A DNA stretch of 64,000 nt from an uncultured Colwellia sp. (GTDB taxonomy: Bacteria; Pseudomonadota; Gammaproteobacteria; Enterobacterales; Alteromonadaceae), in assembly GCA_913058245.1 (NCBI GenBank), contig CAJXQJ010000002.1, positions 124,001 to 188,000 on the forward strand. The letters run 5' to 3'. The notes under the pieces are model-generated. The model had not been told where the DNA came from. It was given only the letters and a program-made list of their open reading frames with translations, and did not search any database. Position 1 is the stretch's first letter; every line of letters starts with the position of its first letter. A program made the position numbers and the translations under genes. This document shows, piece after piece, positions 1-9,538 of this stretch.

Positions 1-2
1 TT

Positions 3-500
3 GAACAAGAACAACAATTAAAAAAGCTGGCGCTTTATGATCAGTTAACTAAGTGCGCCAATAGAAACTTATTAACCGAGCGTATTGATTATCAAATTGC
101 TCAGGCCAATAGGAATGAATCTAAATTTAGTGTTATTTATTTTGATCTTGATAAATTTAAGCCAGTAAATGATACCTACGGGCATCAATGTGGCGACGTT
201 GTGCTAGCAAATATCGCCAAAGAGGTAAAATCAATAGTACGTGACACGGATACTGTCGCAAGAATTGGCGGAGACGAATTTGTAATTGTGATGAATAAGA
301 AAATTAACGACGATAAAATTAAACAAAAGCTACTCGATGTCGTTGAAACTCCTATTCAATATGGCGATGTTAGTGTTTATGTTTCAGCAAGCATAGGTGT
401 TGCAACCTACCCTGACGATGGAAAAAGCATGAAAGCCCTGCTCGCATCTGCAGATGCAAATATGTACCAAAGCAAATCAACAAAAATAGCCATCGGCTAA
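3..500 (+). CDS. GGDEF domain protein (diguanylate cyclase), 5' end outside window
   Basis: The open frame runs in from the left edge, so the N-terminus and any sensor domain are missing. What is visible is a nearly whole GGDEF domain, which makes cyclic di-GMP from two GTP. It has the helix leading into LALYDQLTKCANRN, the FDLDKFKPVNDTYGH metal/substrate segment and an intact GGDEF signature in RIGGDEFVIV. An RDTD (RxxD) lies five residues before the signature, the usual position of the product-inhibition I-site. It ends shortly after the conserved ADANMYQSK segment, with no EAL domain behind it. An active cyclase is likely; the input signal cannot be judged. Confidence 0.9.
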   Translation, partial: EQEQQLKKLALYDQLTKCANRNLLTERIDYQIAQANRNESKFSVIYFDLDKFKPVNDTYGHQCGDVVLANIAKEVKSIVRDTDTVARIGGDEFVIVMNKKINDDKIKQKLLDVVETPIQYGDVSVYVSASIGVATYPDDGKSMKALLASADANMYQSKSTKIAIG

Positions 501-576
501 AATATCTCTCGCCTTAGTATCATTTTTACCGCAATATATTCTATATATTCAGATAAAAATAGAAGCTAATTCCTTT

Positions 577-1035
577 ATGGATGTATTTGATAAAAAAATC
601 CTAAATATATTACAAAACGACTGTACCGCATCGGTAAGTGATGTCGCTGATCAAGTGGGCCTTTCAACCACACCATGCTGGCGTCGTATTCAAGCCATGG
701 AGAAAAGTGGCATTATTAAAGGTCGCGTGGCCCTTGCCGATCCTGAAAAGCTTAATGTAGGTTTAACTGTTTTTGTCACGATTAAAACCAATCAACATAA
801 TCCTAAATGGCTCAGTGAATTTAGAAAGGTTGCTGAAGATTTCCCGGAAATTATCGAATTTTATCGCATGAGTGGTGAAGTGGACTACCTACTGCGCGTT
901 GCCGTACCTGATATGAAAGCTTACGATGCTTTTTATAAACGCTTAATCACTCGAGCAAGCTTTGCTGACATTAGCTCTAGTTTTGCTATGGAAGAAATAA
1001 AATACACCACCGCGCTACCAATTGATTATATTTAA
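577..1035 (+). CDS. Lrp/AsnC family transcriptional regulator
   Basis: The 152-residue protein has the usual Lrp/AsnC length and layout. An N-terminal helix-turn-helix covers about residues 4-50 (DKKILNILQNDCTASVSDVA, then STTPCWRRIQAMEKSGII). A C-terminal RAM ligand-binding/oligomerisation domain follows, with GEVDYLLRVAVPDM as its typical core. Such proteins bind amino acids or related small molecules and form octamers. It is convergent with the dehydratase/aldolase pair and separated from it by a strong two-way terminator, so control of that pair is not implied by position. The family is clear; the effector is unknown. Confidence 0.92.
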   Translation: MDVFDKKILNILQNDCTASVSDVADQVGLSTTPCWRRIQAMEKSGIIKGRVALADPEKLNVGLTVFVTIKTNQHNPKWLSEFRKVAEDFPEIIEFYRMSGEVDYLLRVAVPDMKAYDAFYKRLITRASFADISSSFAMEEIKYTTALPIDYI

Positions 1036-1063
1036 GTGCTTCTTCCCACCAGGCGGATAAAAC

Positions 1064-1090
1064 AAAAAGGAAGCATTCGCTTCCTTTTTT
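1064..1090. terminator. Bidirectional intrinsic terminator
   Basis: A perfect 11-bp stem (AAAAAGGAAGC with GCTTCCTTTTT) and an ATTC loop lie between the convergent regulator and dehydratase genes. A T run follows the stem on both strands. Confidence 0.85.
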
Positions 1091-1109
1091 ATCTACGTTT
1101 CTATAAACA

Positions 1110-2294
1110 TTACTTCAACGCATTTACCGTAACATTAGGTGAACGCTTCACTACCTCGTCGTTTAACTCTATGCCAATGCCAGGAGTTTCAGGTGCTTGG
1201 AAAAAACCATTTTCTGGCTGTGGATCTTGCATACATAGCTCACGGTTCCAATCTTTGATTGCATAAGTATGATGCTCATGAATTAAGAAGTTAGGAATTG
1301 CTGTTTCAAGGTGCAGTGACGCGGCAGTTGCCACTGGGCCACCACAAACATGTGCTTGAATACGAATATCGTACACATCTGCATAATCGCAAACTTTTTT
1401 CGCTTCAGTAAAACCACCACATAAGCCAATATCAGGCTGAAGAACATCAATACTTTGGTCTTCAAAATATGGCCTTGCATCCCAGCGGTGATATAAGCGT
1501 TCACCACCAGCAATTGGCACGTTAACATTGTCTGATACTTTTTTATGCACAGCGGCATTTAGGTAATTCACCGGCTCTTCATAAAACATACAACCGACTT
1601 CTTCAATAACGCGACCCATTTGAATTGCTGACGCAGCTCCCATCAATGAATGTGATTCAAAAATAATATCCACGTCTTCACCAACAGCATCACGAATGGC
1701 GCGTAATCGATTGCCAAATAAACGCATTTGTTTTGGTGTGAATAGCTTAGTTCGATCAAAAGATGAGCTACCATCTTGATTATAAACAATAGGATCAACT
1801 TTCACGGCATCATAGCCTTGAGCAACAGCCTTTAAGGCCGCTTCAGCATACTGCTCTGGCTCGATAAGTTTGTTTACCTGTTCATCCCAATCAAACTGCA
1901 ATTGGCTGGCATAAGTACGTAATTTATCATTAGTTTTACCGCCAAGTAATTGATAGACCGGCAAACCAAGCGCCTTACCTTTAATGTCCCATAACGCGGT
2001 ATCTATTGCGCTCATTGCCGAATAGAGTACGGGACCGCCACCTAAGCCCCAAAAGCTTTCTCGCAGCATACGAGACCAAAGCAATTCAGTATTAAATGGG
2101 TTAAAACCAATTAATACTGCTTCACTAATTTCTTTTAGCATTGCTGCCGCTGCACTATGTCCCCAGTCGTAAGCAAGACCTGCTTCACCAACACCTGTAA
2201 TACCTTCATCAGTATGCACTCGAATAAATACCGGGTTCCAACCTGGGCGTTTCGGACATTCAATATCAAAAATTTCTACATGAGTGACTTTCAT
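1110..2294 (-). CDS. Mandelate racemase/muconate lactonizing enzyme family protein (sugar-acid dehydratase-like)
   Basis: A 394-residue enolase-superfamily protein: an N-terminal capping domain (about 1-115) and a C-terminal barrel. Visible catalytic features are the AVKVDP lysine strand, carboxylate ligands in IIFESHS, FYEEPVN and GGERLYHR, and a late histidine in QAHVCGGP. This pattern resembles the galactonate/mannonate dehydratase-like branch, which abstracts a proton alpha to a carboxylate and eliminates water. The substrate cannot be named from sequence. The start has a GAGAA ribosome-binding site. It lies 53 bp downstream of the class II aldolase gene on the same strand, which suggests one operon for breaking down a sugar acid or hydroxy acid. 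Confidence 0.85.
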   Translation of the reverse strand: MKVTHVEIFDIECPKRPGWNPVFIRVHTDEGITGVGEAGLAYDWGHSAAAAMLKEISEAVLIGFNPFNTELLWSRMLRESFWGLGGGPVLYSAMSAIDTALWDIKGKALGLPVYQLLGGKTNDKLRTYASQLQFDWDEQVNKLIEPEQYAEAALKAVAQGYDAVKVDPIVYNQDGSSSFDRTKLFTPKQMRLFGNRLRAIRDAVGEDVDIIFESHSLMGAASAIQMGRVIEEVGCMFYEEPVNYLNAAVHKKVSDNVNVPIAGGERLYHRWDARPYFEDQSIDVLQPDIGLCGGFTEAKKVCDYADVYDIRIQAHVCGGPVATAASLHLETAIPNFLIHEHHTYAIKDWNRELCMQDPQPENGFFQAPETPGIGIELNDEVVKRSPNVTVNALK

Positions 2295-2347
2295 TATATT
2301 CTCTTTAATTTTATCGCTGTTAATTTATTTGAATTGTTCTTTAGTAT

Positions 2348-3118
2348 TTAAAGCGCGAAACTCGGATCTTCTTTATAAACTCTTCGCAACATAGCAGGCC
2401 ACGCCTTTTGCCCACCGGTTAAGCCTGTATGAACAATATTCGCCTGTGCTTTTATGCCATCAACAATACTTTGCTCAACCAGAATTGGCTCCATACCTGT
2501 CGACATCACCTGCACTTGAATTTGGCAAGCGCGAATTAAGTCATACATATGCATAAAAGCATCACCAACGGTTTTCCCCATAGTCAACGCACCATGGTTA
2601 CGCAATAGCATAAAGTTCTTATCACCTAAGTCTTGCTGTAACCGTTTTTTTTCTTCATCATTAACAGCCAGCCCTTCATAATCGTGATAACTCATTGATG
2701 CCAACGCGAACATCGAATACTGACTAATAGGAAGTAAACCTTCTTTTAAACTTGCAATTGCAATAGCTTCATTGCAATGAACATGTAAGGCGCAAATATC
2801 GTCATGACGAACCTCATGAATAGCACTATGAATAGTAAAACCCGCCGGGTTAAATTCAAATGGGCTATCTGCATCCACTATATTGCCTGTCATATCAATT
2901 TTCACTAAATTGGATGCGGTAATTTCGTCAAACCTCAAACCGAAGGCGTTAATAAGTACATGCTCTGTGTGGGGAATACGAACGGAAACATGGGTATAAA
3001 TTAAATCATCCCAGCCATGTAAAGCAATTAAGCGATAACATGCAGCAAGATCGACCCGTAACTGCCATTCTTGCGCTGATACTTTATTTTTTAAATCAAT
3101 AGAGGGAAGTTCAAGCAT
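2348..3118 (-). CDS. Class II aldolase/adducin family protein
   Basis: A 256-residue member of the AraD/FucA family, zinc-dependent aldolases and epimerases. Seen are HGWDDLIYTHVSVRIP, HVHCNEAIAIASLKEG with the HxH metal ligands, and a later metal-histidine segment in LLRNHGALTMGKTVGDAF. The frame opens seven codons earlier at a TTG, but the ATG at 3118 fits the family N-terminus better and has AAAGG upstream, so it is preferred. It is the first gene of the pair with the dehydratase-like gene. Together they could dehydrate a sugar acid and then cleave it, although many relatives of this subtype (adducin-like) have no proven reaction. Confidence 0.85.
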   Translation of the reverse strand: MLELPSIDLKNKVSAQEWQLRVDLAACYRLIALHGWDDLIYTHVSVRIPHTEHVLINAFGLRFDEITASNLVKIDMTGNIVDADSPFEFNPAGFTIHSAIHEVRHDDICALHVHCNEAIAIASLKEGLLPISQYSMFALASMSYHDYEGLAVNDEEKKRLQQDLGDKNFMLLRNHGALTMGKTVGDAFMHMYDLIRACQIQVQVMSTGMEPILVEQSIVDGIKAQANIVHTGLTGGQKAWPAMLRRVYKEDPSFAL

Positions 3119-3234
3119 TAAATTTTCGCACCTTTTCAATCGCTAACCGTGTGATTTTTATGCTACAAACCATATCCTATGATAGTGTTGAGTTAAAGCA
3201 CTAGACATTATTACTTAGATCTAAAAAGGCAATT

Positions 3235-3981
3235 ATGTGTATTTTATTCATCGCCATTGAACAACACCCTGACTACCCTGTCATTATTTGCGCTAACAGA
3301 GATGAGTTTCATCAACGCCCAACACAGCGAATGCATTGGTGGCAAAAAGAAAATATTCTCGCCGGTAAAGATTTAAAAGCTGGCGGCTCTTGGCTTGGCT
3401 TAACTCAAACGGGTCAGTTTGCCGCGTTAACGAATTTTCGAATTGCTAATAAATTTGATGCCAATAAACAAACTCGTGGTGATCTAGTCGTAAATGCATT
3501 ATTGCAGAGCCCCCAACAAACGCGAGATCATCTCGGCCTTTCATCCGAACAATATAATGATTTCAACCTTATTTTTGGCACGCTAAATAATTTACAAGCC
3601 TTTGACAGTGTTAATAAAAGTTTAATATCACTCGGCCCAGGGTTTCATAGTATTTGTAATGGCGCTTTAGATGACATTTGGCCAAAAATGGCATTGGGTG
3701 TGCAAAAGATAAACCAGTTAATTAAAGGTGATAATTTTAACTTAGAGCAACTTTTTTCGTTGATGAAGAATAACGAAATTGCAAGTGACATTAACTTACC
3801 AACAACAGGTATTAGTAAGGAATTAGAGTCCTTATTAAGCAGTATATTTATACGCTCTGATGACTACGGTACTCGATCAACCGCTATTATCATGCAATCA
3901 CAGTCGGGCGCAGTGAAAGTATATGAGCGTAACTATTCGCCACAAGGAAACGTAGAGCACAGTAACGAATTTTCTTGGTGA
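3235..3981 (+). CDS. NRDE family protein (TANGO2-like)
   Basis: A 248-residue protein of the NRDE/TANGO2 family. It starts with MC, so Cys2 becomes the N-terminal residue once Met is removed, and it carries the eponymous NRDE motif at residues 21-24 followed by FHQRPT. The GSWLGLTQTG and GTRSTAIIM segments are typical of the fold, which resembles N-terminal nucleophile hydrolases. Eukaryotic TANGO2 is linked to haem or lipid handling, but the bacterial role is not settled. It is transcribed divergently from the aldolase gene across about 116 bp and has no obvious operon partner. Confidence 0.88.
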   Translation: MCILFIAIEQHPDYPVIICANRDEFHQRPTQRMHWWQKENILAGKDLKAGGSWLGLTQTGQFAALTNFRIANKFDANKQTRGDLVVNALLQSPQQTRDHLGLSSEQYNDFNLIFGTLNNLQAFDSVNKSLISLGPGFHSICNGALDDIWPKMALGVQKINQLIKGDNFNLEQLFSLMKNNEIASDINLPTTGISKELESLLSSIFIRSDDYGTRSTAIIMQSQSGAVKVYERNYSPQGNVEHSNEFSW

Positions 3982-4108
3982 TTGACGAGCGACTGAGCGA
4001 GCTAATAGTTATAAATACCGGATTAACTTAACCACGACTATATTTCAATACAGATTCTACAGTTAATAATTTTCAATTAATAACTGCGCAACAACGATAA
4101 TTTAGTGT

Positions 4109-4282
4109 TTAAAGCATTTCCCGAATAATAGCGCCAACAATGGCAATAAAAACCACTACCCACAATATTTTTGAGTATTTTTGTTGTTGTTCAACTTCCA
4201 TAGGTTTACCGAAGCGTTCCCCTAAAACTACCATTAAGGCGACGGCACCAAATACACAAGCTAGAATTATCAGTAAGGTCAT
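4109..4282 (-). CDS. Small membrane protein, unknown function
   Basis: A 57-residue protein with two hydrophobic segments, LLIILACVFGAVALMVVLG at the N-terminus and ILWVVVFIAIVGAII near the C-terminus. A short charged loop rich in Glu, Gln and Lys lies between them. The frame opens at 4318, but there is no ribosome-binding site there and the added residues would be polar, so the ATG at 4282 is preferred. It is an isolated gene beside the divergent ThrE-like exporter. I do not recognise a named family. The coding call rests on a clean hydrophobic pattern and sensible composition. Confidence 0.6.
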   Translation of the reverse strand: MTLLIILACVFGAVALMVVLGERFGKPMEVEQQQKYSKILWVVVFIAIVGAIIREML

Positions 4283-4467
4283 AAATTTACATTCTTTAAA
4301 AAGTTTATATGCCATCATACCGATATTGATGTCGTCCGTAAATTCTCAAAAACTTGAATGATTTACCAACAATTAATAAAAATTATCTCTAGAATGAACA
4401 TCTCCGCTTTCATTTTAAAATGAATCAATTACCATAGAAAAATTCTTCACGATCCAAGTTTATTGCC

Positions 4468-5694
4468 ATGACAAGTACTGACAATTTTAACGATAAACGT
4501 CGCTTTATAATTCGTTTAGGCAAAGCCTTACATAAATTTGGCACCCCCGCATACCGACTTGAAGCGCATTTAACTAATGTCGCGCAAAGTTTAGGGGTTT
4601 ATAGCTCTTTTGTAATTACACCGACATCGTTAACTTTTATACTATCTCAAGACGATGAAAACCAAGACTATAATCATATACTTCGTGTAGCACCTGGCGA
4701 TTTGGATTTAGGATCATTGGCACGAGCCGATGAGCTAGTTGACGAGCTCACATCAGGTCAAAGAACCTTGGCCGAAGCCATAGAACGTTTAGATGATATT
4801 GCCAATAAACCAAGTCCTTATGGCCGTATATTAACTTTCCTTGCATTTGGTGCATCAAGTGGCGCATTTGCCATGCTAATGCAAACCAGTTGGAATGATG
4901 TTTTCTGGTCAACATTATTGGGCATGATGGTATGTTTATTTACTTTCTGGGCTGAGCGCTCACGTCGCGTTACCGACATGCTAGAGCCGATATCAGCACT
5001 TTCTTCTGCGTTTTTAGCATCTGCAATAGCACTAGTTGACCCCAGCATAAACATCCCTTTAGTCATATTATCTAGCATTATTGCCTTTATTCCTGGCTTA
5101 GCATTAACTTTAGGTTTATCTGAGTTAGCCGCTCGAAATTTAATGTCGGGTACGGCAAGGATCATGGATGCCATCATGATCCTATTCAAAATTTATTTTG
5201 GTGGTGTACTGGGTATCGCATTGGGGAAAATGCTCTGGGGTGAAGTTGTTTTTGTAGAGCCACCACATACGCCTGACTGGACGTTATGGGCTGCTGTTAC
5301 CACGCTTTCTATCAGCTTAGTTATATTATTTAAATGCCGAAAAAAAGATGCCCCTTGGGGGATCATTTCCGGCTATATTGCCTTTGGCGCAAGCATGCTA
5401 GGTGCTGAGTATCTAGGTGTTGCGTTGGGTGCTTTTGTCGGTGCCTTTGCTTTAGGTATTTACAGTAATATTTTTTCAAGATTAATGAAGCTACCTTCAA
5501 GTGTCGTTAAGTTACTTGGTTTGGTGGTACTAGTCCCGGGAAGTAAGGTTTATATTGGCTTAAATCATGCGGTATCAGGCCAAACGATGCTTAATGCAAC
5601 CGACATTGGCTCACAAGCCTTTCTAATATTTATGTCATTAGTGGCGGGGTTAATATTTGCCAATGTTGCACTGCCATCGAGAAAAACACTGTAA
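4468..5694 (+). CDS. Threonine/serine exporter family protein (ThrE-like)
   Basis: A 408-residue inner-membrane protein with both halves of the ThrE architecture. The first is a cytoplasmic N-terminal region (about 1-120, including GTPAYRLEAHLTNVAQSLGV) followed by five hydrophobic segments. The second is a C-terminal set of about five more segments ending near residue 404. Corynebacterial ThrE exports threonine and serine with the proton-motive force; many gammaproteobacteria split the two halves into separate genes, whereas here they are fused. The TetR gene starts 30 bp after its stop on the same strand and could be co-transcribed. The family is clear; the substrate is inferred. Confidence 0.88.
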   Translation: MTSTDNFNDKRRFIIRLGKALHKFGTPAYRLEAHLTNVAQSLGVYSSFVITPTSLTFILSQDDENQDYNHILRVAPGDLDLGSLARADELVDELTSGQRTLAEAIERLDDIANKPSPYGRILTFLAFGASSGAFAMLMQTSWNDVFWSTLLGMMVCLFTFWAERSRRVTDMLEPISALSSAFLASAIALVDPSINIPLVILSSIIAFIPGLALTLGLSELAARNLMSGTARIMDAIMILFKIYFGGVLGIALGKMLWGEVVFVEPPHTPDWTLWAAVTTLSISLVILFKCRKKDAPWGIISGYIAFGASMLGAEYLGVALGAFVGAFALGIYSNIFSRLMKLPSSVVKLLGLVVLVPGSKVYIGLNHAVSGQTMLNATDIGSQAFLIFMSLVAGLIFANVALPSRKTL

Positions 5695-5724
5695 TGAATA
5701 TTCTCATTTTTAGGCAGGTATTCA

Positions 5725-6339
5725 GTGGTAGCTAAAGCAAAATATCACCATGGTGATTTACGCAAATCCTTGATTTCTACCGCCAGTGAAATGGTAGCTG
5801 AGGCCGGTATTGAAAATTTATCATTGCGTAAGTTGGCCGAACGTATAGGTGTTTCTCGCACGGCAGCTTATCACCATTTTACCGATAAAAACGACCTACT
5901 ATGTGCAATTGCCGAACAAGGCTTTAGCCGTTGGCATCAACTATCTAGTGAAATATTCTCCCAGGAAAATATGTCTGATGAAGACAAGTACCGAAATTTC
6001 GTACACGCCTATATAGCTTTTGCTACGGAAAATCCGTCACTTTATGAACTGATGTTTGGACGAGTTATCTGGAAAGAGAATAATAGCACTGAAACATTGA
6101 AAAACATTGCCTATACCAGTTTCAATTATCAAGTAGAAATGACTAAGCTATGGCAAGAGCAAGGTATTATAAACGCCGAAGAAAACACGCTCAGGCTTGC
6201 ACAGGTATCTTGGGCAACATTACACGGCATTGCCAGATTAGTGATTGACGGCATTTACGCACAAGCAAACCAAATAGATGAAATGTCTGAATGTGCCGTT
6301 AACGTGTTTCTGGCGAATACAAAGTTAAGTAATAATTAA
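5725..6339 (+). CDS. TetR/AcrR family transcriptional regulator
   Basis: A 204-residue repressor-type protein. The N-terminal helix-turn-helix lies at about residues 8-55, with SLRKLAERIGVSRTAAYHHFTDKNDLL as the recognition region (positions about 30-56). The C-terminal half looks like a WHG-type ligand domain. It starts at GTG, preceded by AGGCAGG. It is followed after 20 bp by the PilZ-domain gene on the same strand. A TetR gene directly before a PilZ gene suggests one transcript, so this regulator probably adjusts a cyclic di-GMP response, but no operator palindrome was found at its promoter. Confidence 0.9.
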   Translation: MVAKAKYHHGDLRKSLISTASEMVAEAGIENLSLRKLAERIGVSRTAAYHHFTDKNDLLCAIAEQGFSRWHQLSSEIFSQENMSDEDKYRNFVHAYIAFATENPSLYELMFGRVIWKENNSTETLKNIAYTSFNYQVEMTKLWQEQGIINAEENTLRLAQVSWATLHGIARLVIDGIYAQANQIDEMSECAVNVFLANTKLSNN

Positions 6340-6359
6340 AGTAATTAAGGTGGTCAAGC

Positions 6360-6965
6360 ATGGAAACATCAGCAGATAAAACGAAATTAGCACAGTTTGA
6401 CGAATTTTTTTCAATTGATTATTACTTTAATATTAATGCCACAACACTTAATTCAGAAAATCTACCCAGTTATGAGCAATTTCTTAATGATATGCCAACG
6501 CCCTTTAAAATTGCCTCTGAAATAAATACCTTAGATCAAAGTGCATTACGCCCATTGCAAGCCGTAGCTGGTGTAGCAAGCCAATTAATGGAATACTTAA
6601 ACCATCAAGCACAAAAAATGGACTTACTAGTAGGCTACATACTTAGTCAACAAGACATGGCCAATGAACGCCAACAAGCAATTAAATTTGGCGGTGGTGG
6701 TGTTATATTTCAGTCTTCAAATGAACCTGCATTCGAGCTTGGTGAATACTTAAATTTAAAGCTATTTTTTACCGAAGAAAATAGTGCAGTATATTGCATA
6801 GGTGAAATAGTCAGTGTTGAAAAAAATACAGATGGGGCAACATATAAGGTAATTTTTCACCATATTCGAGAAGAAGACCGCGAAGCCTTAGTACGTAATA
6901 GCTTACATCAGCAATCTAAGCAATTACAGGCACTCGCCCAACAACGTAATCAAGAGAAAAATTAA
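6360..6965 (+). CDS. PilZ domain-containing protein
   Basis: A 201-residue cytoplasmic protein. The N-terminal half is helical and of unclear type. The C-terminal half (about 108-180) has the beta-rich PilZ pattern, with GGGGVIFQS and a preceding NERQQAIKF segment, where the conserved (D/N)xSxxG-type motif is degenerate. The fold assignment is therefore probable, while cyclic di-GMP binding is uncertain. AAGGTGG precedes the ATG. It lies 20 bp after the TetR gene and is closed by a strong terminator. Three cyclic di-GMP synthases elsewhere in the window give a plausible source of the signal. Confidence 0.72.
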   Translation: METSADKTKLAQFDEFFSIDYYFNINATTLNSENLPSYEQFLNDMPTPFKIASEINTLDQSALRPLQAVAGVASQLMEYLNHQAQKMDLLVGYILSQQDMANERQQAIKFGGGGVIFQSSNEPAFELGEYLNLKLFFTEENSAVYCIGEIVSVEKNTDGATYKVIFHHIREEDREALVRNSLHQQSKQLQALAQQRNQEKN

Positions 6966-6979
6966 TCCGCATTTATGAG

Positions 6980-7009
6980 CTAAGGTGCATTCCCGCATCT
7001 TAGTTTTTT
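6980..7009 (+). terminator. Intrinsic terminator after the TetR-PilZ pair
   Basis: The arms CTAAGGTGC and GCATCTTAG (9 bp with one G-U pair) and a 6-nt loop are followed by TTTTTT. Confidence 0.8.
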
Positions 7010-7160
7010 GCACGTGCTTTTAAAGTTAAAGTGCAATAACGAGTTCTAAACTCTTATACCCCCTTCCTCTATTCAGTTTACTAGCTTACATATGCTTACT
7101 TTGTAAAGACTTACTTATTGATACCGTATTTGACCTCACTTACCATCAATACAAGCACTT

Positions 7161-9245
7161 ATGCAGAGAACTTATCAACACCTAAAAAACTTAAGCTATA
7201 TCTCGTCATACCTAATCATCACCTCAGCAATTGCCAATGCTAATGAAGTGAGCTCAGAGAAAAACTTCAAAAAAAATCAATTGGAAAGCGACAAAAATGA
7301 AATAGAAGTTATTGAAGTAAACGGAAAACGCAATCAAGCTAATACCGAAATGACCGAAGAAACGGCAAAATTGTTAAGTGTTCCTAGTATTGCTAATGAT
7401 CCTCTTAGCTCAGTATTTAGTTTACCCGGCGTTGTTTACGCGGGTGGTGATGACGGAGAGCCAGCCATTCGCGGTTCCTCTCCTGACGACAACGCATTCT
7501 ACATTGATAACATGCCCGCTGATTACATTTTCCATTTATTTGGCGATAGCATATTTAACAAAAACGTCATTAGCGACTTCTCGCTCTATCCCGCAGGTTT
7601 TGGCAGTCAATATGGTAATGCAACTGGCGGTGTTTTTGATGTTAAATTACGAGATCCTCGCAACCAAGATATCACCACAATTGTTGATGCTAGTATGCTA
7701 AAAACGGGCATAATGATTGAAGGTGGGCTCGCAGAAGATCAGGCTTTTTATTTCTCATATAGACGTAGCCTATTGCACCTATTTCTAACAGAGGGTGAAG
7801 AAGATGATGGAGAAACAATCACTAAGTCGCCTATTAGTGATGACTATCAAGGCAAATATCAATGGTTAATTGGCGATAATCAAAAGCTCACTTTCAGTGT
7901 TACTGGTGCAAGTGACGTCGGAGCATTGAACATTTCTGCCGAGTCAGAATCGGCTAAAGTCGACCCTGACTCAATTGGTGAAATGTCTCTTAATACAAAA
8001 TTCGATCAACAAACCTTATCTTGGCAGTACTTCGCAGAAAATCACGATACATTCCAAATATCATTAGGGCACATGAATGAACAGAATAAACAAAAATATG
8101 GCCAGGGGCAATTTATTAACTTGGAAACAAAGCGCTTAAATTTACGCGCCTTATATCAAGCCAATTGGTTTGATGGTCATGTACAAAAAATTGGTGCTGA
8201 TTTTCAGCAAAGTGTCAGCGATTACAACTATGACATGATCCCTTATTTTTGTACTGACAATGACGCTGATTGTGAAAGTAAAAAAGGAGAAAGAGTACAA
8301 GATAACGATAAACTTAAAAGCACTGACAGTGCATTTTATTTCAACAATATTTGGAGCATTAACAACGACATAAAGTTAGATCTTGGTTTACGCGCAGAAA
8401 AAAACAACTACACAAATCAAAGCTTTGTTCACCCTAGGCTTGCCCTTAACTGGTTTCCTACCGATGAACTCACCATAACCACCAAATATGGTACTTATAG
8501 TCGCTTTCCTGATATCACCACCGCATTAAAAAAACTCGGAAACCCTAAAATAAAATCGCCGAAATCAAGCCATTATTCCATCGGATTTTCATACGATTTA
8601 AATGACACTTGGAACACTTCGGTAGATGTTTATTATAAAGACTTAAAAGACATGGCCTTATCATTACCTACTGATCACCCTGACTCAGCATCACACTATA
8701 GTGATGACTTATCAGGAAGTGCAAAAGGTGTTGAATGGGTAATTAACAAACACCTGTCTGATGGCTGGTATGGCTGGGCTTCTTTGAGTTGGTCAAAAAG
8801 CGAAAGAACTAATGACCTGACGAAAATAACTACTGAATACTATTTAGATACGCCATTACTAGCAAATGTTGTGGCAAATTATCAATTGAATGAGCAGTGG
8901 GATTTCGGCATGAAATTTACTATTCGCAGCGGGGCAAAATATACGCCTATTATTGGTTTACGTGAAAACCCAGATTACCCTGGATTTTTACAAGCAAGGT
9001 ATGGAGAGTTAAACTCAAAAACTCTTCCTGTGTATTATCGCTTAGACTTGCAAGCAAACTACAAAACAACCTTTTTCGGCTTAAAGTCAGAGGTCAACTT
9101 TGCCATTATTAACGCCTCAAATAGCTCGAACGTTTCCGGTTATTCTTACGAACCTAACGAGAATGACACCTTGAACAATTTCACGATAAAAAAGGATACT
9201 GGAATGGAAATGTTCCCCTCTATTGGTCTAACGGTACAATTTTAA
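7161..9245 (+). CDS. TonB-dependent outer-membrane receptor
   Basis: A 694-residue outer-membrane receptor. An N-terminal export signal (about 1-28, ending AIANA) is followed by a linker with a possible TonB box (EIEVIEVNG). Then comes a plug domain (about 65-165, with RGSSPDDNAFYIDNMP) and a 22-strand type barrel ending in a terminal Phe (GLTVQF). Such receptors import bulky substrates using TonB energy. No carboxypeptidase-like N-terminal extension is present. The following gene is a secreted alpha-amylase on the same strand after 293 bp, so import of maltodextrin or starch fragments is possible. That is inference from neighbourhood only; siderophore or peptide uptake is not excluded. Confidence 0.88.
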   Translation: MQRTYQHLKNLSYISSYLIITSAIANANEVSSEKNFKKNQLESDKNEIEVIEVNGKRNQANTEMTEETAKLLSVPSIANDPLSSVFSLPGVVYAGGDDGEPAIRGSSPDDNAFYIDNMPADYIFHLFGDSIFNKNVISDFSLYPAGFGSQYGNATGGVFDVKLRDPRNQDITTIVDASMLKTGIMIEGGLAEDQAFYFSYRRSLLHLFLTEGEEDDGETITKSPISDDYQGKYQWLIGDNQKLTFSVTGASDVGALNISAESESAKVDPDSIGEMSLNTKFDQQTLSWQYFAENHDTFQISLGHMNEQNKQKYGQGQFINLETKRLNLRALYQANWFDGHVQKIGADFQQSVSDYNYDMIPYFCTDNDADCESKKGERVQDNDKLKSTDSAFYFNNIWSINNDIKLDLGLRAEKNNYTNQSFVHPRLALNWFPTDELTITTKYGTYSRFPDITTALKKLGNPKIKSPKSSHYSIGFSYDLNDTWNTSVDVYYKDLKDMALSLPTDHPDSASHYSDDLSGSAKGVEWVINKHLSDGWYGWASLSWSKSERTNDLTKITTEYYLDTPLLANVVANYQLNEQWDFGMKFTIRSGAKYTPIIGLRENPDYPGFLQARYGELNSKTLPVYYRLDLQANYKTTFFGLKSEVNFAIINASNSSNVSGYSYEPNENDTLNNFTIKKDTGMEMFPSIGLTVQF

Positions 9246-9538
9246 CCTAATCATTTATACAGTTTTAACCATGGCCTCATTTTAATATGAGGTCAATAAA
9301 CACAAAAAAACAACGCTAAATGGTTTTACCCATTAAAAACTCACAATAATAGTTTCTGCAAACCAAATTCGACTCTTATTATGAATACGTATGCAGCTAT
9401 CTAGTTAATTTTTATTGCTTAATTTATGCTCAACTCACTCTTATCCCTGTTAACAAAATAGAAACACTCTATTCAAAGTAAATTAATAAAACCACCAATA
9501 ATAAATATAAAAATTAACCAGCAGTAAACGAGGAAAGC

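Noticed and set aside
1036-1558. Open frames on both strands over the dehydratase 3' end
   Set aside because: They run through the terminator or antisense to a well-conserved gene and encode no recognisable protein.
7378-7701. 107-residue frame inside the TonB receptor gene
   Set aside because: It is an out-of-frame shadow of the plug domain; the receptor reading has clear family motifs.
9275-9292. Hairpin CCTCAT/ATGAGG after the TonB receptor gene
   Set aside because: The stem is short, AT-rich in the loop, and followed by no T run.
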